A DNA stretch of 64,000 bases from Labilithrix sp. (GCA_019637155.1 JAHBWE010000011.1:124001-188000); one strand, 5' to 3'. Shown: positions 9,321-17,807, counted from the stretch's first letter. Numbers and translations are program-made. The notes: generated by a model not told the origin, from the letters alone.

Positions 9321-9385
9321 TATCGTGACCTTGCCGGTCGGGGGCGCGCTGGCGCGGGGGGCCGGTGGGGGAGCGGAGGTTGCTC

Positions 9386-9790
9386 GTGAAGCGCGTGTTC
9401 GTGTTCCTGGTCGTGGCGGGGGTGACGGCGTGCTCGCTGCTTGCGGGGGCGCAGCAGAGGAAGCCGGGAGGGGCGGCGCGGCCGGCCGCGTCGGCGGCGT
9501 CCGCTGCGTCGGCGGAAGGTGGCGCGCCGATGGCGGCGAAGGAAGGGCCGGAGGTCGCCGCGAAAGACGCGGGGGCGCTGAAGGGTGGCGCCGTCCTCGA
9601 GCAGAAGACCGCGAGCGACGGTGGAGCGCGGGTGTTTCGCTTCGGCGAGGTCGAGGTCGAAGGGAGGCTGAAGAGCCCTCAGATCGTCTACTTCCTTCGC
9701 CGCGTGCGCGCGGAGTTTGCGGCGGGGGACCTCGGGCATCGCTCCTTCATGCGCGAGCTCGGGGAGACGAAGAACGAGCCGAGCTTCTGA
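9386..9790 (+). CDS. Small lipoprotein, unknown function
   Basis: GTG at 9386 is preferred because GGAGG lies at 9375-9379; a GTG at 9365 is also in frame. The 134-residue product has a signal peptide with lipobox VTAC (Cys16) and an Ala/Gly-rich linker. A compact C-terminal domain (about residues 70-134) contains FRFGEVEVEGRLKSP, YFLRRVRAEF and RSFMREL. This domain looks conserved in composition but I do not recognise it. It sits 33 bp upstream of the GltG-like gene on the same strand, so a role in the same envelope complex is likely. It may be transcribed from within the repeat-rich spacer. Confidence 0.7.
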   Translation: MKRVFVFLVVAGVTACSLLAGAQQRKPGGAARPAASAASAASAEGGAPMAAKEGPEVAAKDAGALKGGAVLEQKTASDGGARVFRFGEVEVEGRLKSPQIVYFLRRVRAEFAAGDLGHRSFMRELGETKNEPSF

Positions 9791-9823
9791 CAGTCTGATG
9801 ACTGGTGATACGCTCGAGGAGCG

Positions 9824-11224
9824 ATGACCGCTGCCGCTCCGCAAGCTCCCAACGCGTTGCGCGTCGCGGTCACGTGGGGGACCACCATCGTCGCGCTGAA
9901 GACGCTGACGCGCGGGCAGTCGTTCCTCCTCGGTGACGGGCCGGGCTGCGCGCTCCCGATCCCCGACGGCGTCGAGATGTCGCCGCTGCCCGTCCGCGCG
10001 AACGCGGGAGGCTGGGAGCTCGACGCGCGGGGCTGCGTCGGCGGGTTGCTCACGCTGCGGGGGCGCGCGGAAGACCCCGCCGCGATCGCGAAGACGTCGG
10101 CGGCGGTGCCGATCATGCCCGGTGACTTCGGGCTCATCCAGTACGGACAGGTCTCGCTCTTCTTCCAGTACACGACGCAGCCGATCGCGATCACGGGCCG
10201 GAAGCCGACCGAGGTCCTCGTCTTCCTCGCCGCGCTGTGCAGCGCCATCCTCCACCTCGGCGGGATGGGTCTTCTGTCGACGCTGTCGACGCCGCTGCCG
10301 CTGCCGAAGCCGCCCGAGCTCGAGTCCGCCGACGACCTCGCGCGCCGCTTCAAGATGAAGCGCGCCGACCTCGAGCCGCCGCCCGAGCCGCCCCCGACCG
10401 AGGCCGGCGACAAAGGCGTGAAGGACCCCGGCGTCCAGGACAAGAAGGAGCAGGGCGGCGGTCGCAAGATGAAGAACGACGAGGGGAAGCTCGGCTTCAA
10501 CAAGTCACACGAGAAGACGAGCCTCCCCGGCGAGAACCGCCCCGCGCAGAACTTCGGCGGCCTCAGCGAGGTGCTCGATGGCGACACCGGCAAGGAGATC
10601 AAGTCGACGCTGCAGCAGATCAGCAGCGTGTCGTCCGTGCTGCAGGGGCTCAACCAGAAGGACCTCGTCGCCGGCGGCGGCTCCGGCACCGGCCTGAAAG
10701 GAAGCGGACCCGGCGGCGGCGGCACCGGAGCCGGCACCCTCTTCGGGGGCGGCAACATGGACACCGGATCCGGCGCCGGCACGGGAGGTGGCGGCGGCAC
10801 CGGCGCGGGTGGGCCCGGCGGCCGCGGCACGGGCGGCAACGGCGCCGGCGGAAGCAGCGGCGGAGCCGGCGGCGGAAAAGCGCCCGGCGAGGCCGCGGTC
10901 AACGTCGGCGCCGGGAGCGCGGCCGCGAAGGGCGGCCTCTCGCCGGAGCGCATCAAGCAGGTCGTGATGCAGCACCTCGGCGCCGTGCGCGCTTGCTACG
11001 AGACCGAGGCGCAGCGAAACCCCGGCCTCAAGGGCGGCGTGACGGTCGAGTGGCAGATCGATCCCTCCGGCGCGGTGACGCGCGCGTCCGTCGCGTCGAC
11101 CACGCTCAACAACCCGCGCGTCGAGGGATGTGTCGTGCGGCAGGTCCAGCGCTGGAAATTCCCCGCCAGCGACTCCCCCACCACCGTCGCCGGGTTCCCG
11201 TTCAAGTTCGGCGTCGGCGGCTGA
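9824..11224 (+). CDS. GltG-like inner-membrane protein with AgmX/PglI C-terminal domain
   Basis: A GAGGAGCG ribosome binding site precedes ATG 9824. The 466-residue product has a cytoplasmic beta-rich N-domain (residues about 10-120) that looks like a degenerate FHA fold. One membrane segment follows at about 130-152 (VLVFLAALCSAILHL), then a Pro/Glu-rich periplasmic stretch, a long Gly-rich region (about 285-350), and a C-terminal domain (about 370-466). The C-terminal domain carries the features of AgmX/PglI and TonB-like tails: IKQVVMQHLGAVRACYE, a conserved second Cys (EGCVVRQV) and WKFP. GltG and GltJ of Myxococcus use this layout to connect a cytoplasmic platform to outer-membrane barrels through the periplasm. 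It is the strongest single pointer to a Glt/Nfs-type machine here. TolQR/AglRQ-type motor subunits are not present in the window. Confidence 0.82.
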   Translation: MTAAAPQAPNALRVAVTWGTTIVALKTLTRGQSFLLGDGPGCALPIPDGVEMSPLPVRANAGGWELDARGCVGGLLTLRGRAEDPAAIAKTSAAVPIMPGDFGLIQYGQVSLFFQYTTQPIAITGRKPTEVLVFLAALCSAILHLGGMGLLSTLSTPLPLPKPPELESADDLARRFKMKRADLEPPPEPPPTEAGDKGVKDPGVQDKKEQGGGRKMKNDEGKLGFNKSHEKTSLPGENRPAQNFGGLSEVLDGDTGKEIKSTLQQISSVSSVLQGLNQKDLVAGGGSGTGLKGSGPGGGGTGAGTLFGGGNMDTGSGAGTGGGGGTGAGGPGGRGTGGNGAGGSSGGAGGGKAPGEAAVNVGAGSAAAKGGLSPERIKQVVMQHLGAVRACYETEAQRNPGLKGGVTVEWQIDPSGAVTRASVASTTLNNPRVEGCVVRQVQRWKFPASDSPTTVAGFPFKFGVGG

Positions 11225-11279
11225 TGAAGAGACGCTGCTGCGACATTGTTGTGTACTGCGACGTAAATATTCACGAAAA

Positions 11280-11299
11280 ATAGTTGGGGCAGCAACTAT
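11280..11299. promoter_or_regulatory. Inverted repeat upstream of the metal-efflux operon
   Basis: Arms ATAGTTG and CAACTAT flank a 6-nt spacer. The repeat lies in an unusually AT-rich 115-bp gap (11225-11339), 41 bp upstream of the adaptor ATG. The position and dyad symmetry suit an operator for a metal-responsive repressor, but no regulator gene is adjacent and no clear -35/-10 pair with 17-bp spacing was found. Confidence 0.35.
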
Positions 11300-11339
11300 C
11301 TGCCGCTCCGAGGAATGGCAATTGCCGGTCGTTGGTGGC

Positions 11340-12509
11340 ATGATTCGGCCCGCGGTGTCGAAGCCACTATCTCTCGTCGCCCTTCTCTTCGTCGCGGCTC
11401 TGCTCGGCGGCTGCCGTGAGAAGGCGAGCCAGGCGCACGACGCCCAGCCGGCTGCGAAGCCGGACGGTCCGAAGACCGTGAAGTTCGATCCGAAGTCGCT
11501 CGAGCGCCTCGGGATCAAGGTGGAGGTCGCGGGGTCGAACAGCGGGACGCTCGACCTCGAGGTCCCGGGCTCGCTCGAGTACAACCTCGACCACTACGCC
11601 GAGGTCGGGACCCTCGTCGACGGGCGCCTTACGGCGATTACGGTGAAGCCGGGCGATCCGGTGAAAAAGGGACAATTGCTCGCGCAGCTCGTCGTCCCCT
11701 CGATCGCGAACGCGCAGGCCGAGTACCTCTCCGCGAACGCCGCCGACAAGAGCGCGAAGACGAACCTCGATCGCGAGACCAACCTCCTCGAGAAGGGCCT
11801 CACCACCGCGCGCGAGGCGGAGGTCGCGAAGGCGGAGGCCGCGCGCGCGGAGGCCGACCTCGCCGCCGCGAAGGCGAAGCTCGACGCGCTCGGCGTCGGC
11901 CGCCCCACCGCCGGCGCGAGCATCTCCGGCGCGGGCGTGCTCACGCTCACGGCCCCGATCGACGGCGTCGTCGTCCGGCGCGACGCCGTGCTCGGCCGCT
12001 TCCTCCAGGCGAAGGAGACCGCGTTCGTCATCGCCGATCCGGCCGACCTCCGCGCCGCCCTCAACGTCTACGAGGCCGACCTCCCCTACTTCCACGTCGG
12101 CCAGGAGGCGGAGGTCTTCGTCGACGCCCTGCCGGGGAAGTCGTTCAAGGGACAGATCATCCTCGTCGAGCCGCAGATCGGCCGCCAGAGCCGCTCCGCG
12201 CGCGCGTACATCAACGTCGACAACAAGGACGGGTTCCTCAAGCCGGGCCTCTTCATCCGCGCGAGCATCAAGCTCCCGGAGGCCGTCGCGCAGGGCCGCC
12301 TCCTCATCGCCGCCCCCGCGGTCCAGCCGATCGGCGACGAGAAGGTCGTCTTCGTCGAGCAGAAGGAGCCCGGCAGCTTCGAGGTCCGCAAGGTCCAGGT
12401 CGCGCGCACGACGACCCAGGTCGCCGAGATCCGTGAAGGCCTCCAGAAGGGCGAGCGCATCGCGGTCGAGGGCGCCTTCGTCCTCCGCGGCGAAGTGACG
12501 AAGCAGTAG
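11340..12509 (+). CDS. RND efflux periplasmic adaptor lipoprotein
   Basis: The start at ATG 11340 gives 389 residues and places a good lipobox, LLGGC (Cys25), at the N-terminus. The mature protein follows the CusB/HlyD membrane-fusion layout. A lipoyl/barrel-sandwich half is at about residues 75-120 (GRLTAITVKPGDPVKKGQLL). An alpha-helical hairpin rich in Ala/Glu/Lys is at about 125-185. The second lipoyl half is LTAPIDGVVVRRDAVLGRFL, followed by beta-barrel and membrane-proximal domains. It bridges an inner-membrane RND pump and an outer-membrane channel. The RND pump gene follows 2 bp downstream. No TolC-like outer-membrane factor lies nearby. Confidence 0.88.
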   Translation: MIRPAVSKPLSLVALLFVAALLGGCREKASQAHDAQPAAKPDGPKTVKFDPKSLERLGIKVEVAGSNSGTLDLEVPGSLEYNLDHYAEVGTLVDGRLTAITVKPGDPVKKGQLLAQLVVPSIANAQAEYLSANAADKSAKTNLDRETNLLEKGLTTAREAEVAKAEAARAEADLAAAKAKLDALGVGRPTAGASISGAGVLTLTAPIDGVVVRRDAVLGRFLQAKETAFVIADPADLRAALNVYEADLPYFHVGQEAEVFVDALPGKSFKGQIILVEPQIGRQSRSARAYINVDNKDGFLKPGLFIRASIKLPEAVAQGRLLIAAPAVQPIGDEKVVFVEQKEPGSFEVRKVQVARTTTQVAEIREGLQKGERIAVEGAFVLRGEVTKQ

Positions 12510-12511
12510 CC

Positions 12512-15500
12512 ATGCGCGGCGTAGTCCTATGGGCGGCGAAGAACGCGTTCCTCGCGATCATGATCTGCCTCGGCATCATCGGGGCGGGCGTGTTCGCGGC
12601 GAAGGAGCTCGCGATCGACGCCGTGCCCGACCTCACGAACGTGCAGGTCCAGGTCGTCACGCGCGCGTCCGCGCTCTCGGCGACCGAGGTCGAGTCGCAG
12701 ATCACGCAGCCGATCGAGCGCGGCATGGCCGGCGTGCCGGGGCTGCGCCTCACCCGCAGCGTCAGCAAGCTCGGCATCTCGATCGTCTGGCTCATCTTCG
12801 ACGACAGCGTCGACGTGTACTTCGCGCGCCAGCTCGTCAACGAGCGGCTCATCCAGATCAAGGAGCAGATCCCGCCCGAGATGGGGAAGCCGGAGCTCGG
12901 CCCGATCACGACCGCGCTCGGCGAGATCTACATGTTCGAGCTCCGCGGCGACGGGAGGTCGCCGGAGGAGCTCCGCACGATGGTCGAGTGGCAGATCGGC
13001 CCGAAGCTCCGCCAGGTGCAGGGCGTGATCGAGGTCGTCGGCTTCGGCGGCGCGCTCAAGCAGTACCGCGTCACGCTCGACCCCGCCCGCCTCGCCGCGC
13101 ACGGCGTCTCGATCGAGAACGTGAAGGAGGCGATCGCGCGCGACAACCGCGTCGGCGGCGGCGGGTACGTCGAGTCGTCGGGGGAGCAGATCGTCCTCCG
13201 CGGCGACGCGCGCTTCAAGGGCCTCGAGGACATCGCCGCCACCGTCGTCCGCACCGACGAGTCCGGCATCCCGGTCCGCATCGCGCAGCTCGGCGTCGTC
13301 GACACCGGACCGGCGCAGCGCCAGGGCGCGATGACGCGCGACGGACGCGGCGAGATCGTCGGCGGCAGCGTCCTCATGCTCAAGGGGGAGAACAGCCGCG
13401 AGGTCGTCGCGCGGGTGAAGGAGGCGATCGAGGAGGTCGGCCCCCGCCTCCCGAACGGCGTCAGCATCGAGCCGTACTACGACCGCGCCGAGTTCATCGA
13501 CCGCGTCCTCCACACCGTCGCGAAGAACCTCTCCGAGGGCGCGATCATCGTCGTCGTCTGCCTCCTCCTCACGCTCGGATCGCTCCGCGCCGGCCTCCTC
13601 GTCGCGGGGGCGATCCCGTTCGCGATGCTCGTCGGCTTCATCGGCCTCAACGCGGTCGGCTACACCGGCAACGTGATGAGCCTCGGCGCGATCGACTTCG
13701 GCATCGTCGTCGAGGGCGCGGTGCTGATGGTCGAGCACGCGATGTCGCACGGCGCGAACATCGCCGACCGCAACCGGCGGCGGCGCATGATCATGAACTC
13801 GATGGCGGGCGTCGCGAAGCCGGCGGTGTTCAGCGTCGTCATCACGATCCTCGTCTTCCTCCCGCTCGTCACGCTGGAGGACATCGAGGGCAAGATGTTC
13901 CGCCCCGTCGTCATCTCGCTCTGCTTCATGCTCGCCGGCGCGCTCTTCTACGCGCTCGTGCTCGTCCCCGCGGTCGGGCCCCGCTTCCTCCAGGGCTCCG
14001 AAGACGCGAAGGAGCCGTGGCTCATCCGGAAGCTCCGCGTCGTCTACGCGCCCGCGCTCGACTTCGTGCTGAAGCGTCCGGGGGCGGCGATCGCCGGCGC
14101 GTTCGTGCTCTGCATCGGGCTCCTCTCGACCGGCGCGACGATGGGCGCCGAGTTCCTCCCGCGCATCTTCGAGGGCGCCTACGCGCTCGACGTCCTCCGC
14201 CCGCCGAGCACGAACGTGAAGCAGGCGATCGACCTCTCGAAGATCACGGAGCAGGTGCTGAAGGAGACGCCCGAGGTCGAGACGGTGGTGAGCCGCATCG
14301 GCCGCCCCGAGGGCGCGGTCGACTTCGCGGGCCCGGAGTCGAGCGACTGCTTCGTCATCCTCAAGCCGCGGGAGAAATGGCGGAGCGGGATGACGCCGGA
14401 GAAGCTCGCGCAGGAGCTCTCCGACAAGCTCGAGCGCACGGTCCCGGCCACGCTCCACGCGTTCAGCCAGCCGATCGAGATGCGCGTCAACGACCTCGTC
14501 GCCGGCATCAAGGGCGACGTCGCGATCAAGGTCTACGGCGAGGACCTCGCGCAGATGCAGGAGGTCGCCGATCAGATCCGGAAGGTGGTGGCGTCGACGC
14601 CGGGCGCCGCGGACACGAAGATGGAGATCGCGACCGGGCTCCCCTCGCTCCGCGTCCTCGTCAACCGCGACAAGGTCGGGCGCGTGGGCGTGCCGCCGGG
14701 CAGCATCCTCGACGCGCTCGCGATGGCGCGCGCGGGTCAGACGGTGGGCGTCGTGCGCGAGGGCGAGCGCGTGTTCGACCTCGTCGTGCGGCTCGGCGGC
14801 GATCGCGTCGACGACGAGAGCGACCTCGAGCGCCTCCCGCTCGCGACCCAAGGCGGCAACCTGGTCCCCCTCTCGATGGTCGCCGACGTGAAGCTCGAGG
14901 ACACGACCGTGATCGTCGGCCGCGAGCAGATGAAGCGCCGCCTCATCGTGCAGACCAACGTGCGCGGGCGCGACATGGTCGGCTTCGTGAAGGAGGCGCA
15001 GGCGAAGGTCGCGCAGCTCAACGTCCCGAAGTCGATGGACGTCGTGTGGGGCGGGCAGTTCGAGAACTTCAACCGCGCGAAGTCGCGCCTCTCGCTCCTC
15101 GTCCCGATCTCGATCGGCGTCATCGCGCTGATGCTCGTCTTCATGTTCCGGCGCCTCTCGTACACCGTGATCACGCTCCTGAACCTCCCGTTCGCGGTCG
15201 GCGGCGGCGTCTTCGCGATGATCCTGCGCGGCCTCCCGTTCAGCATCCCCGCCGGCGTCGGCTTCATCGCGCTCTGCGGCGTCGCGGTCATGACCGGCAT
15301 CGTCATGACGCAGAGCCTCGTCGACACGCCGCTGGAGGGCGATCCGACGGACCCGAAGAGCGCCGTCGCGCGGGTGCGGCAGGCCTCGCTGAGCGCGTTC
15401 CGCGCGCCCTTCAGCACCGCGCTCGTCGCCGCGATCGGCTTCATCCCCGCCGCGATCGCGACCGGCACCGGCTCGGAGGTGCAGCGTCCGCTCGCGACCG

Positions 15501-15688
15501 TCGTCATCGGCGGCCTCCTCGTCGGGATGGTCGTCTCGCTCCTCGCCCTGCCGGCGATGCTCCTCCTCGTCGCGCGCCGCGACGCTCTGAACCCAGTCCC
15601 CGACGAGGACCTCGACGACGGCCTCCGCGACATCAAGAGCATCCCCCCGCCCCACGGAGCCCACGGAGCCCACGCCCACGGCGAGTAA
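12512..15688 (+). CDS. Heavy-metal RND efflux pump (CzcA/CusA family)
   Basis: The 1058-residue product has the RND layout: an N-terminal membrane helix, two large periplasmic loops and two groups of transmembrane helices. TM4 contains GAIDFGIVVEGAVLMVEH, the heavy-metal subclass signature (CzcA has DFG...D...E). Conserved Gly/Pro loops (GVPGLRLTRS, PEMGKPELGP) agree. The C-terminus ends in a His-rich tail (GAHGAHAHGE) that could bind metal ions. It exports divalent or monovalent cations by proton antiport together with the adjacent adaptor. The acidic residue six positions after DFG's Asp is Glu here instead of the usual CzcA Asp, a conservative change in the proton relay. Substrate cannot be assigned. 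Confidence 0.9.
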   Translation: MRGVVLWAAKNAFLAIMICLGIIGAGVFAAKELAIDAVPDLTNVQVQVVTRASALSATEVESQITQPIERGMAGVPGLRLTRSVSKLGISIVWLIFDDSVDVYFARQLVNERLIQIKEQIPPEMGKPELGPITTALGEIYMFELRGDGRSPEELRTMVEWQIGPKLRQVQGVIEVVGFGGALKQYRVTLDPARLAAHGVSIENVKEAIARDNRVGGGGYVESSGEQIVLRGDARFKGLEDIAATVVRTDESGIPVRIAQLGVVDTGPAQRQGAMTRDGRGEIVGGSVLMLKGENSREVVARVKEAIEEVGPRLPNGVSIEPYYDRAEFIDRVLHTVAKNLSEGAIIVVVCLLLTLGSLRAGLLVAGAIPFAMLVGFIGLNAVGYTGNVMSLGAIDFGIVVEGAVLMVEHAMSHGANIADRNRRRRMIMNSMAGVAKPAVFSVVITILVFLPLVTLEDIEGKMFRPVVISLCFMLAGALFYALVLVPAVGPRFLQGSEDAKEPWLIRKLRVVYAPALDFVLKRPGAAIAGAFVLCIGLLSTGATMGAEFLPRIFEGAYALDVLRPPSTNVKQAIDLSKITEQVLKETPEVETVVSRIGRPEGAVDFAGPESSDCFVILKPREKWRSGMTPEKLAQELSDKLERTVPATLHAFSQPIEMRVNDLVAGIKGDVAIKVYGEDLAQMQEVADQIRKVVASTPGAADTKMEIATGLPSLRVLVNRDKVGRVGVPPGSILDALAMARAGQTVGVVREGERVFDLVVRLGGDRVDDESDLERLPLATQGGNLVPLSMVADVKLEDTTVIVGREQMKRRLIVQTNVRGRDMVGFVKEAQAKVAQLNVPKSMDVVWGGQFENFNRAKSRLSLLVPISIGVIALMLVFMFRRLSYTVITLLNLPFAVGGGVFAMILRGLPFSIPAGVGFIALCGVAVMTGIVMTQSLVDTPLEGDPTDPKSAVARVRQASLSAFRAPFSTALVAAIGFIPAAIATGTGSEVQRPLATVVIGGLLVGMVVSLLALPAMLLLVARRDALNPVPDEDLDDGLRDIKSIPPPHGAHGAHAHGE

Positions 15689-15735
15689 CTCGCGCCGGAG
15701 CGACGCCGCCCGCAGCCAAACGCGAGAGCGGGGGT

Positions 15736-15754
15736 GCAGGGGCGAAGCCCCTGC
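15736..15754. promoter_or_regulatory. Perfect 8-bp hairpin before the TMEM165-like gene
   Basis: Arms GCAGGGGC and GCCCCTGC flank a GAA loop, ending 12 bp before ATG 15767. There is no following T-run. It could terminate the RND operon or occlude the downstream ribosome binding site. It lacks the layout of a yybP-ykoY manganese riboswitch. Confidence 0.5.
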
Positions 15755-15766
15755 TATGAAAACCCG

Positions 15767-16045
15767 ATGGACTGGAAGCTGTTCGTCTCGACCTTTGGCG
15801 CGATCTTCGTGGCCGAGCTCGGGGACAAGACCCAGCTCGCGGCGCTCTCGCTCTCCGCGGGCTCGAAGTCGAAGTGGATCGTGTTCCTCGGCTCCGCCCT
15901 CGCGTTGACCGCGAGCTCGGCGATCGCGGTGGCGCTGGGTGAAGGCGTGAGCCGCTTCGTCTCGCCGGTGTGGCTGAAGCGGGCGGCCGGCGTCATCTTC
16001 GTCGCGCTCGGCCTGCTCTTCCTGCTCCGTCCCAGCGCCGACTGA
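15767..16045 (+). CDS. TMEM165/GDT1 (UPF0016) family transporter, half-size
   Basis: ATG 15767 starts directly at the family N-terminus. The 92-residue product has three hydrophobic segments and one copy of the E-x-G-D-K-T motif (AELGDKTQL, Glu17 to Thr22), the cation-binding signature of the GDT1/MneA family that transports Mn2+ or Ca2+. Full-length members carry two such halves; this is a single-repeat member expected to dimerise. Only one copy is seen here, so it would act as a homodimer or pair with a partner elsewhere. Its placement after a metal RND pump fits a cation-homeostasis neighbourhood, though the two are separated by a hairpin. Confidence 0.85.
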   Translation: MDWKLFVSTFGAIFVAELGDKTQLAALSLSAGSKSKWIVFLGSALALTASSAIAVALGEGVSRFVSPVWLKRAAGVIFVALGLLFLLRPSAD

Positions 16046-16091
16046 GGCCGAAAAGTTGTAGGTGTATCCGGCGGGCTGATACCCGAGGAGC

Positions 16092-16898
16092 ATGAGCCAC
16101 CACGAGGACGACGAGTCGGTTTCCCGACCGTTCCGGCCGATGCTCCGCAAGGGTCAGGAGCGCTTCGCGAGGGAGACCGCGTCCCGGCCGATCCTCATGT
16201 TCGAGGACGTCTTCAAGTCGTACCGGCCCGGCGCCCCCGTCCTCCGCGGGATGAACCTCATCATCGAGCGCGGCGAGTTCGTCTTCATCACCGGGCCGTC
16301 GGGGTCCGGCAAGAGCACGCTCCTCCGCATCCTCTACGCGGCGGAGAAGCCCGACGAGGGGCGCATCCTCTTCCTCGGGCGCGACATCGTCCGCCTCCGC
16401 GGCGAGTCGGTCCCGTTCCTGCGCCGCAACATCGGCGTCGTCTTCCAGGACTTCAAGCTGGTGCAGTCGTGGAGCGTCTTCGAGAACGTGGCGATCACGC
16501 TCGAGGTGCTGGGGCTCCCTTCGCGCCTCATCCGCTCGCGCGTCGGCGAGGCGCTCGAGCGCGTGGGGCTCCACGGTCGCGGCGGCGATCCGGCGGGCGT
16601 GCTCTCCGGCGGCGAGCAGCAGCGCGTCGCGATCGCGCGCGCGATCGTCGGCGAGCCCGCGCTCATCCTCGCGGACGAGCCGACCGGCAACCTCGATCCC
16701 CAGCTCGCGCTCGACATCCTCGGCCTCTTCGAGGAGATCCACGACGCGGGCACGACCGTGCTCTTCGCGACGCACGATCGCTCGCTCCTCGACGTCCGCG
16801 CGCGCCGCCTCATCGTCCTCGACGAAGGCAAGGCGATGGACGTCCCGAACGGCGTCGGCGGCGAAGAAGACCGCTTCGAACACTCGCTGCCTATCTGA
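16092..16898 (+). CDS. ftsE: Cell division ATP-binding protein FtsE
   Basis: A 268-residue ABC ATPase with Walker A GPSGSGKST at about 68-76, Q-loop VVFQDFKLV, signature LSGGEQQRVAIARAI, Walker B LILADEPTGNLD and the switch histidine in FATHDR. EPTGNLD and the FtsX gene 18 bp downstream identify it as FtsE. FtsEX recruits and activates septal peptidoglycan amidases. The ORF carries about 34 residues before the canonical FtsE N-terminus (MFEDVFKSY); a GAGGAG ribosome site stands before the ATG at 16092, supporting the long form. The extension is charged and hydrophilic. Confidence 0.93.
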   Translation: MSHHEDDESVSRPFRPMLRKGQERFARETASRPILMFEDVFKSYRPGAPVLRGMNLIIERGEFVFITGPSGSGKSTLLRILYAAEKPDEGRILFLGRDIVRLRGESVPFLRRNIGVVFQDFKLVQSWSVFENVAITLEVLGLPSRLIRSRVGEALERVGLHGRGGDPAGVLSGGEQQRVAIARAIVGEPALILADEPTGNLDPQLALDILGLFEEIHDAGTTVLFATHDRSLLDVRARRLIVLDEGKAMDVPNGVGGEEDRFEHSLPI

Positions 16899-16916
16899 AG
16901 GACTGAAGGAAAGAAG

Positions 16917-17807
16917 ATGCTCGACGGATCCATCGGTACGACGCGCCGGGCCCGCCGCGGGATGCTCCGCGAGTGGCGGCTCCACGCGCTCAGCGTGTTC
17001 TCGCTCGCGGTCGCGTTCGTGTGCCTCGGCGCGGCGCTCCTCGTCCTCACGAACCTCCGCGCGATCGAGGAGCGCTGGGCCCACGCCGGGCGCGCCTCGA
17101 TCTACCTGAAGGACAACGCCGCGGCGCAGGACGTCGAGCAGCTGAAGGCGGCGCTCGGCGCGGTCCCGATCGTCACGTCGGTCCGCTACGTCTCCGCGTC
17201 GCAAGCGCGCGCCGAGTTCGGGCAGAAGGAGGCGGGGCCGAAGGCGGAGCTCGCGGCGCTGCCGGTGGAGGCGTTCCCCGCCTCGCTCGAGATCGAGGTC
17301 CGGAGCGACGTCACCGACGACGAGCTCGACTCCGTCGTCGCGAAGCTGCGCCAGCTCCCCGCCGTCGACGACGTCGAGACGTACCAGGCCTGGACCGAGC
17401 GGCTCGGCCGCCTCATCCGCGGCGGCGTCGCGGCGGCGGCGCTCCTCGCGGTCGTCGTCTTCGCGTCGGTGCTCGCCGTCGTCGGCTCCACGATCCGCCT
17501 CGCGCTCCAGCGCCGGCGCACCGAGGTCGAGGTGCTGAAGCTGGTCGGCGCGACGGATCGCTTCATCAAGGGACCCTTCCTCGTCGAGGGCATGTCGCAG
17601 GGCGCGTTCGGCGCGACCGGCGCGATCGCGCTCCTCGCCACGCTCTTCTTCGTCGTCCGCGGCCGCCTCGACGCCGAGCTCGCCGGCCTCGTCGGGATCG
17701 AGCCCTCGTTCCTGCCGTGGCAGGTCGTCCTCGGGATGATCGCGATGGGCATGCTCCTCGGCATGTTCGCCGCCCTCCTCGGCCTCCGCCGCCTCGTGAC
17801 GGTCTGA
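16917..17807 (+). CDS. ftsX: Cell division membrane protein FtsX
   Basis: The 296-residue product has an N-terminal cytoplasmic stretch, a first membrane helix (SVFSLAVAFVCLGAALLVL) and a periplasmic domain of about 110 residues (including RASIYLKDNAAAQDVEQLKA). Three C-terminal helices follow, with the loop QRRRTEVEVLKLVGATDRFI typical of FtsX/MacB permeases. It couples FtsE ATP hydrolysis to the periplasmic activator encoded immediately downstream. Its stop shares one base with the next ATG, so the three genes form a translationally coupled ftsE-ftsX-envC-like operon. Confidence 0.92.
   Translation: MLDGSIGTTRRARRGMLREWRLHALSVFSLAVAFVCLGAALLVLTNLRAIEERWAHAGRASIYLKDNAAAQDVEQLKAALGAVPIVTSVRYVSASQARAEFGQKEAGPKAELAALPVEAFPASLEIEVRSDVTDDELDSVVAKLRQLPAVDDVETYQAWTERLGRLIRGGVAAAALLAVVVFASVLAVVGSTIRLALQRRRTEVEVLKLVGATDRFIKGPFLVEGMSQGAFGATGAIALLATLFFVVRGRLDAELAGLVGIEPSFLPWQVVLGMIAMGMLLGMFAALLGLRRLVTV

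Noticed and set aside
8822..9328. Several 80-170 codon frames across the palindromes and minisatellite as genes
   Set aside because: Their peptides only reflect the repeats (11-residue periods), with no ribosome site or known domain.
15689..15766. yybP-ykoY manganese riboswitch before the TMEM165-like gene
   Set aside because: Only a simple 8-bp hairpin is present; the riboswitch's conserved loops are not seen.
12527..16150. Long antisense frame opposite the RND pump
   Set aside because: Asp/Glu/His/Arg-biased translation without domains; the sense frame carries full RND motifs.
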